Positions 59,031-64,000 of a DNA stretch of 64,000 nucleotides are shown piece by piece. Where the stretch lies: positions 1,860,001 to 1,924,000 of the forward strand of contig NZ_CP015625.1 of NCBI RefSeq assembly GCF_002007565.1. The letters are read 5' to 3'. The position numbers and the translations under genes were made by a program. Below the pieces are notes generated by a model. The model saw nothing but the letters and a program-made list of their open reading frames with translations. It was not told where the DNA came from and searched no databases. Source of the stretch: Ditibartonella choladocola (GTDB lineage: Bacteria > Pseudomonadota > Alphaproteobacteria > Rhizobiales > Rhizobiaceae). Each line of letters opens with the position of its first letter. The stretch's first letter is position 1.

Positions 59031-59262
59031 GCCCATTAACTGAGACTTCCGGCTAGCCAGCTTGCAAAACAAGGTCATTTGCTACACAAGGCTGCATGTC
59101 AAACGAGACCGGTTGCCAAATAAGACTGCCCATTAACCAAGACTTCCCGTTAGCCAGCTTGCAAAACAAGGTCATTTGCCACACAAGGCTGCATGTCAAA
59201 CGAGACCGGTTGCCAAATAAGACTGCCCATTAACCAAGACTTCCCGCTAAATAAGACTGCTT
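59031..59262. repeat. 97-bp tandem repeat, about 2.4 copies
   Basis: GCCCATTAACNNAGACTTCC at 59031, 59128 and 59225 (97 bp). Copies are nearly identical. Inside the unit weak ~17-bp periodicity (GCCAAATAAGACT and variants) continues leftwards to about 58940, so the 97-bp unit seems to have grown out of a shorter repeat. Confidence 0.9.
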
Positions 59263-59322
59263 ATCCAGCTCACCCGCTTGCCATAACGGAATAGAAACTT
59301 TTTTAAAGCCTCCCAGAAAAAC

Positions 59323-59874
59323 TCAATCGCCTTCGTAAGAGACCAGTGTATGCACTTCCACGCCCAATTGGCGAAGCTTTTCGGCTCCGCCATGATCGGG
59401 CAGGTTGATAACAAAACAGGCTGCAACGATTTCGGCGTCAATCTGGCGCAACAATTCTGCGGCTGCAATAGCCGTTCCGCCGGTAGCGATAAGATCATCC
59501 ACCAGAACCACACGTTCACCCGGTTTCACCGCATCGCGATGCATTTCCATTTCATCAATGCCATATTCAAGGCTATAGGCAATGCGCACCGTATCATAAG
59601 GCAATTTGCCTTTTTTTCTGATCGGCACGAAGCCTGCCGAAAGTTGGTGGGCAACAGCCCCGCCCAGAATGAAACCGCGTGCTTCCACACCGGCGATCTT
59701 ATCGACTTTAAGTCCTATATAGGGGTAAACCAGCGCATCAATAGTGCGCCGGAATGCACCGGCATTGCCCATCAAAGTGGTAATATCGCGAAACTTTACT
59801 CCAGGTTTCGGATAGTCCGAAATTGTGCGGATGGCTTTTTTCAGTGTTTCTTCAAGTGTATCATTTGTCATCAA
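59323..59874 (-). CDS. apt: Adenine phosphoribosyltransferase
   Basis: 183 residues. Salvages adenine to AMP with [25 protein letters not shown] is the family N-terminus, then [30 protein letters not shown] and the PRPP loop [20 protein letters not shown]. The start could be either Met of MMTND. It lies 3 bp after cytochrome c1 and is presumably the last gene of the petABC-apt transcript, as in relatives. Confidence 0.96.
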   Translation of the reverse strand: MMTNDTLEETLKKAIRTISDYPKPGVKFRDITTLMGNAGAFRRTIDALVYPYIGLKVDKIAGVEARGFILGGAVAHQLSAGFVPIRKKGKLPYDTVRIAYSLEYGIDEMEMHRDAVKPGERVVLVDDLIATGGTAIAAAELLRQIDAEIVAACFVINLPDHGGAEKLRQLGVEVHTLVSYEGD

Positions 59875-59877
59875 TTT

Positions 59878-60771
59878 TCAATCCAATTCATTCCATATGC
59901 GTCTTTTCACGGCATAGGTCAGGCCTGCAAAGACTATCAAGAACAAGATGACACGAAAACCGGTCTTCTTGCGTGTTTCCATATGCGGGTCGGCAGTCCA
60001 CATCAAGAAGGCCGATACGTCACGGGCGTAATTTTCAGTTGTTTCTTCTGTACCATCATTATACGTCACCATGCCATCACTTAAAGGGGGTGGCATGGCA
60101 AGTGCATTTCCCGAATTGAAATAAGGGTTGTACCAATTATTTTCCGCCAATTCCGCCCCTTCCGGCGGTTCGCTATAACCGGTGAGAAGTGCCGTAATAT
60201 AATCAGGCCCTGCTTCATTATAGTTGGTAAAAATATCGGCAATAAAGGCAGGAAACGGCAAAGACACCGCACGGGCTTTTGCCATTAGTGAAAGGTCGGC
60301 CGGATTGGCACCATTATTGGCAAATTTTGCTGCCTCGACATTTGGAAATGGTGAAGGAAAATAATCGGTCGGCAAACCTTTGCGAACAAACATTTCCCCT
60401 TCGCTGTTCGGCCCGTCCTGAATGTCATAGGTTTTGGCAAAAGCTTTTATTTGTTCCTCGCTATAGCCAAGTGCCTTGAGGTCGCGAAAAGAAACATATT
60501 TCAAGGAATGGCAGGTCGAGCAAACTTCTTTATAAACCTTGAGACCGCGTTGCAATTGCTGAAGATCATAAGTGCCAAAGGGACCAGAAAAACTCCAGCT
60601 CTGTTTTTCGGGAACTTTTAACGGGTAATGCGCCTCGCCGCCTTCCTCTTCTGCAAAAACAGCAAGAGGCACGAAAAGCAATGCCGCCACAACCAGCCAA
60701 AAAGAGAGTGCCTTCTTACCATAGCCGCCACCTTGTTTTGGCCTTTGCTTCCCTTTTTTCAAGATCTTCAC
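59878..60771 (-). CDS. petC: Cytochrome c1 of the bc1 complex
   Basis: About 297 residues. Passes electrons from the Rieske protein to cytochrome c. Heme-c motif CSTCH in KEVCSTCHSLKYVSFRDL, axial Met near NALAMPPPL, C-terminal membrane anchor FRVILFLIVFAGLTYAVKRR. The start is uncertain: in frame there are only GTG 60771 and TTG 60762 before the signal helix (ALSFWLVVAALLFVPLAVFA), both inside petB; ATGGTAAG at 60724 is out of frame. I use GTG 60771, overlapping petB by about 56 bp. Confidence 0.93.
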   Translation of the reverse strand: MKILKKGKQRPKQGGGYGKKALSFWLVVAALLFVPLAVFAEEEGGEAHYPLKVPEKQSWSFSGPFGTYDLQQLQRGLKVYKEVCSTCHSLKYVSFRDLKALGYSEEQIKAFAKTYDIQDGPNSEGEMFVRKGLPTDYFPSPFPNVEAAKFANNGANPADLSLMAKARAVSLPFPAFIADIFTNYNEAGPDYITALLTGYSEPPEGAELAENNWYNPYFNSGNALAMPPPLSDGMVTYNDGTEETTENYARDVSAFLMWTADPHMETRKKTGFRVILFLIVFAGLTYAVKRRIWNELD

Positions 60772-61990
60772 TAATGGAAGAAGGAACCGGCAAAGTCTTT
60801 TCAAACTTCGGCAAAAACGGCATGATGACGAGGAAAAATACGAAATAATAAAGTGTGGCGATTTGCGACCAGAATACGCTACTTTCTGTAATGGGGGATG
60901 CCCCCAATGTTCCAAGTAATACCACATCGGCAATAAACAGCCAGTAAAACAGTTTGAAAGCCGGACGATAGCGCGCAGAACGCACTTTCGAGCGGTCGAG
61001 CCATGGCACGAATAACCAGATCAACACCGCCGCCATCAATATCAGCACACCGCCGAATGTCGAGCTGATCGGCCCGAAATCGAATGTAATGGCGCGCAAC
61101 ATGGCGTAAAAGGGCAGAAAATACCATTCCGGCACAATATGCGGTGACGTGGTCATGGTGTCACCGGCGATATAATTGTCGGGGTGTCCCATATAATCGG
61201 GCATGAAAAACAAAAACCACGCAAAGAAAATCAGAAATACGCTGATTGCAAAAATATCTTTGATCGTCGCATAGGGCGTAAAAGGCACAGTTTCCGACGG
61301 CGACTTCACCTCTACCCCTGTCGGGTTGTTCTGCCCGACATGGTGGACAGCCCAGATATGCAAACCGATAAGAAAAACCAGAATGAAGGGAAAAAGATAA
61401 TGCAAAGAATAAAAGCGGTTGAGTGTCGGCTGGCCGACATTAAAACCACCCAATAATGTTTCATGGAGCCAGGGGCCGATAACGGGAATAGCCTTGAAAA
61501 GGCCGGAAATGACCGAAGCTGCCGATGTCGACATCATGCCCCAGACGAGTGTATAGCCCAAAAATGCGGTTGCCATCATCACCAGATAGATCAGCACACC
61601 GATAATCCAGATGAGTTCGCGCGGTCGCTTGTGCGAGCCATAATAAAGGCCACGGGCAAGATGGATATAGGCGGCAATAAAAAAGAATGACGAGCCGACA
61701 GCATGCCAAGGCTCGAATAGCCAACCGAACTGGCCATCGCGCATGAAGCGTTCGCGCGCATCGAATGCCAATGTCACATCGGGAATATAATGCATCGACA
61801 TGACAATGCCGGTCAAAATCTGCGATACCAGCATCAGCGTGAGGATACCGCCAAAGGTATAGAAATAATTGAGATTTCTCGGCACCGGAAACGATACACC
61901 GAGATTATAAAGAAAACGCAAAATCGGTAGCCGCGCGTCAAGCCAGCGTGTTAGCGCATATTTCGGATGATAGGATGAAGATTTTGTCAT
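60716..61990 (-). CDS. petB: Cytochrome b of the bc1 complex
   Basis: 424 residues, eight helices. Heme ligands are in helix 2 (HAVGSSFFFIAAYIHLARG) and helix 4 (LHYLFPFILVFLIGLHIWAVHH). The quinol site motif is PEWYF (VPEWYFLPFYAMLRA). The protein is separate from cytochrome c1, not a fused b/c1 as in Bradyrhizobium fbcH, but the c1 start lies inside its last codons. 5 bp after petA. Confidence 0.98.
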   Translation of the reverse strand: MTKSSSYHPKYALTRWLDARLPILRFLYNLGVSFPVPRNLNYFYTFGGILTLMLVSQILTGIVMSMHYIPDVTLAFDARERFMRDGQFGWLFEPWHAVGSSFFFIAAYIHLARGLYYGSHKRPRELIWIIGVLIYLVMMATAFLGYTLVWGMMSTSAASVISGLFKAIPVIGPWLHETLLGGFNVGQPTLNRFYSLHYLFPFILVFLIGLHIWAVHHVGQNNPTGVEVKSPSETVPFTPYATIKDIFAISVFLIFFAWFLFFMPDYMGHPDNYIAGDTMTTSPHIVPEWYFLPFYAMLRAITFDFGPISSTFGGVLILMAAVLIWLFVPWLDRSKVRSARYRPAFKLFYWLFIADVVLLGTLGASPITESSVFWSQIATLYYFVFFLVIMPFLPKFEKTLPVPSSISEDLEKREAKAKTRWRLW

Positions 61991-61995
61991 CGCAC

Positions 61996-62547
61996 CTATC
62001 CGATCTGCAACACGTTATCTGACAAAAACCGGTAAGGCGGTATTTCGAGGTTGCGGTTGGCGGGGCCTGAACGCACCCTTCCGGCTGTGTCGTAAACCGA
62101 ACCATGACAGGGGCAAAACCAGCCGCCAAAAGCACCCGACTGCCCCAAGGGCACACAACCGAGATGCGTACAAATATTAATCATCACCAGCCAGTTTTCA
62201 TGCCCCTCACCAGCCGATCGGGCAAGATCGGTGGCGGGTTGCTTCCCTTCAAGATTGGGATTAGCCGCATCCGGATCTTTCAGTTTATTCAGATCGACGT
62301 TTCTCGCGTCATCAATTTCTTTTTGTGTGCGATTGCGGATGACGACCGGCTGACCGCGCCATTTGACGGTCACAGACATTCCCTCTTCAATGCCGGAAAT
62401 ATCAACCTCGATTGTGGCACTTGCCAGCACTTTCTGATCGGGGCGCAACTGGTCGATAAATGGCCATGCGACAGAACCGACGCCCAGCGCACCGGCAACG
62501 CCGGTTGCAAGAAATAGAAAATCGCGTCGTGTCTTTTCGCTACTCAT
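61996..62547 (-). CDS. petA: Rieske iron-sulfur subunit of the bc1 complex
   Basis: 183 residues from the ATG at 62547 (MSSEKTRRDFLFLATGVAGALG), which starts a twin-arginine-type anchor; the ATG at 62613 would add a non-family extension. The 2Fe-2S ligands are in CTHLGCVP and CPCHGS. It transfers electrons from ubiquinol to cytochrome c1. First gene of petABC. Confidence 0.97.
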   Translation of the reverse strand: MSSEKTRRDFLFLATGVAGALGVGSVAWPFIDQLRPDQKVLASATIEVDISGIEEGMSVTVKWRGQPVVIRNRTQKEIDDARNVDLNKLKDPDAANPNLEGKQPATDLARSAGEGHENWLVMINICTHLGCVPLGQSGAFGGWFCPCHGSVYDTAGRVRSGPANRNLEIPPYRFLSDNVLQIG

Positions 62548-63077
62548 TGTAAAAGGTTGTAACCTGCCGGAAAAAGGTTGGAGCCTATTGGTCAAACGTA
62601 TGTTTTTTAGCACACAGCATCAATTTGTCCACGATTTAAAAAGAATGATAGTTGAAACACCATGTATTTTCAAAATTTTAAAGCCGTGCGCCGGCATAGC
62701 TTAAGCATTTTTACCCGATTGTTTCAAATAACGGCAGTTCGTCGCGCAATGAAGAAAACGGGGTGTCGGGTGTCGCCATCAATCAGGGTCGGCAAAATAC
62801 AATCCGGCTTTAAAAAAACAGTTTATCTACTGCGGCTCAACCTTTTAACTTTCATCAGAATTGTTATTGAAAAATAGGCAACCCGAAGCGCGCGGTTAGG
62901 AAACGCCTCGATTGCCCGATAAACTCCCTTAAATAGACACCCCGTAAACGTACACAAAGAAGAGGTTTCTGTTTTACGAAAACAAAAAACAGGAAACAGG
63001 AAAAGATCTTCCGGCTCAAAAGGGGCTGGCGTTTCTGTCCCGTTTTTTTCGCTCAAGCCCCTTTAAACGATAAAATC
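62548..63077. other. Gap upstream of petA
   Basis: 530 bp without a supported gene. It contains the petA promoter, not located. The ORFs on both strands here are short and without motif. Confidence 0.4.
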
Positions 63078-64000
63078 TCAAGACTCACTATCAAGATCAA
63101 GATGTCCGCCAACCTGCCGGTTCCACAAATGGGCATAAATACCGTGCTTCAAAAGCAATTCTTCATGCGTGCCATCCTCGACAATTTTTCCCTTATCCAT
63201 CACGATCAAGCGGTCCATTTCGGCAATTGTCGACAAGCGGTGGGCAATGGCAAGAACAGTTTTTCCTTCCATCAGGCGCGCGAGATTTTCCTGAATGGCA
63301 GCTTCGACTTCCGAATCGAGTGCCGAGGTTGCCTCGTCAAGAATAAGAATCGGCGCATCTTTGAGCATGACACGTGAAATAGCAATGCGCTGGCGCTGCC
63401 CACCGGAAAGGCGCGCGCCGCGCTCTCCCACAAAGGCATCATATCCGGTTTTGCCGTTCTGGTCGCGCAGACTGTCGATAAAATCGGCAGCTTCGGCATC
63501 CCTCACTGCTTCAAGCAATTCCCGATTGCTGGCATCAGGCCGCCCATAGAGAATATTATCTTTGAGCGAACGGTGCAAAAGCGAGGTATCCTGTGTCACT
63601 ACGCCAATGGCCGCGCGCAAGCTTTCCTGTGTGACATCGGCAATATTTTGCCCGTCAATCAATATAGCGCCCTCTTCGACATCGTGAAAACGCAAGAGAA
63701 GATTGACAAGTGTCGATTTACCGGCGCCTGAGCGCCCCACAACCCCTACCTTTTGACCCGGCTCGATATGAAGGTTGAAATCTTTCAAGATTCCCTTGCC
63801 CTTGCCATAGTGGAAGCCGACATGTTCAAACCGGATGTCGCCTTTTTTGACGACAAGTTTTTTGGCGTCCTTCTTGTCTTCAACGATTCTATCCTGTGCA
63901 ATGGAATGCATTCCATCTTCGACAATACCGATATTTTCAAAAAGTGCGGCCATTTCCCACATAATCCATTGCGCCATGCCGTTAAGCCGCAAGACAAGGC
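63078..64000 (-). CDS. ABC exporter ATPase region, N-terminus outside the window
   Basis: The frame continues past the end of the window, so only the C-terminal ~307 residues of an ABC exporter half-transporter (membrane domain fused to ATPase) are seen. Walker A is GRSGAGKSTLVNLLL, signature LSGGQRQRIAIS, Walker B ILILDEATSALD, H-loop AIAHRLSTIAEM. All catalytic residues are present. The substrate cannot be judged from this half; MsbA/lipid and multidrug types are possible. An internal Met codon at 63992 should not be taken as the start. Confidence 0.93.
   Translation of the reverse strand, partial: LVLRLNGMAQWIMWEMAALFENIGIVEDGMHSIAQDRIVEDKKDAKKLVVKKGDIRFEHVGFHYGKGKGILKDFNLHIEPGQKVGVVGRSGAGKSTLVNLLLRFHDVEEGAILIDGQNIADVTQESLRAAIGVVTQDTSLLHRSLKDNILYGRPDASNRELLEAVRDAEAADFIDSLRDQNGKTGYDAFVGERGARLSGGQRQRIAISRVMLKDAPILILDEATSALDSEVEAAIQENLARLMEGKTVLAIAHRLSTIAEMDRLIVMDKGKIVEDGTHEELLLKHGIYAHLWNRQVGGHLDLDSES

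Overview
The window looks like chromosome of an alphaproteobacterium of the order Hyphomicrobiales (Rhizobiales), most likely Bartonellaceae or a close relative. The reasons are: a CarB of 1161 residues with the extra segment near residues 160-210; UvrB with long N- and C-terminal extensions; a BA14K-family protein; an FtrABCD iron importer of the Brucella type; a VtlR/LsrB regulator next to trxB with an AbcR-like sRNA; and the rplY-pth-ychF and petABC orders. Base composition is moderate, clearly below Brucella, and intergenic DNA is unusually long. A bee- or insect-associated Bartonella is a guess from these features, not a proof.

Layout. 1-5.9 kb: partial Tet-type MFS exporter, YpfJ-type zinc peptidase, carB. 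5.9-7.6 kb: repeat-filled gap. 7.6-11.0 kb: ftrABCD ferrous iron uptake. 12.1-14.0 kb: SbmA/BacA-like ABC protein whose nucleotide-binding domain has lost its catalytic motifs. 14.3 kb: cold-shock gene. 15.0-19.0 kb: cobalamin riboswitch, an unknown ORF, a BtuFCD-like ABC importer and pseudoazurin. 19.3-26.5 kb: aspartate-type aminotransferase, 129-bp repeats, AbcR-like sRNA, vtlR/lsrB, trxB, trkH and an Lrp regulator. 26.5-30.1 kb: an AT-rich accessory region with two minisatellites, a membrane ORF with 9-residue acidic repeats, and a Sel1 protein. 30.3-36.3 kb: LPS-core-type glycosyltransferase with greA, SH3 protein, uvrB. 37.3-40.3 kb: second cold-shock gene, BA14K protein, then five tandem ~411-bp copies of the BA14K 3' end with its terminator. 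40.9-53 kb: MBL hydrolase, OmpR/EnvZ-type pair, DUF3008, CsaA, YbjN, UbiK, lgt-midA-pgeF, prs, HerA-like ATPase. 53-64 kb: rplY-pth-ychF, L,D-transpeptidase, PRC-barrel protein, apt, petABC and a partial ABC exporter.

The most unusual structural feature is that nearly every large gap holds its own tandem repeat. Units of 14, 16, 18, 20, 24, 26, 97, 129, 217 and ~411 bp occur, mostly unrelated in sequence, diverged between copies but tightly phased. No transposase, phage gene, tRNA, rRNA or CRISPR array was recognised. The core genes look ordinary and intact. The points of main interest are the repeats, the sRNA/regulator pair, the pseudo-ATPase, the riboswitch operon with a blue copper protein, the apparent non-ATG start of trkH, and the split membrane-repeat gene.
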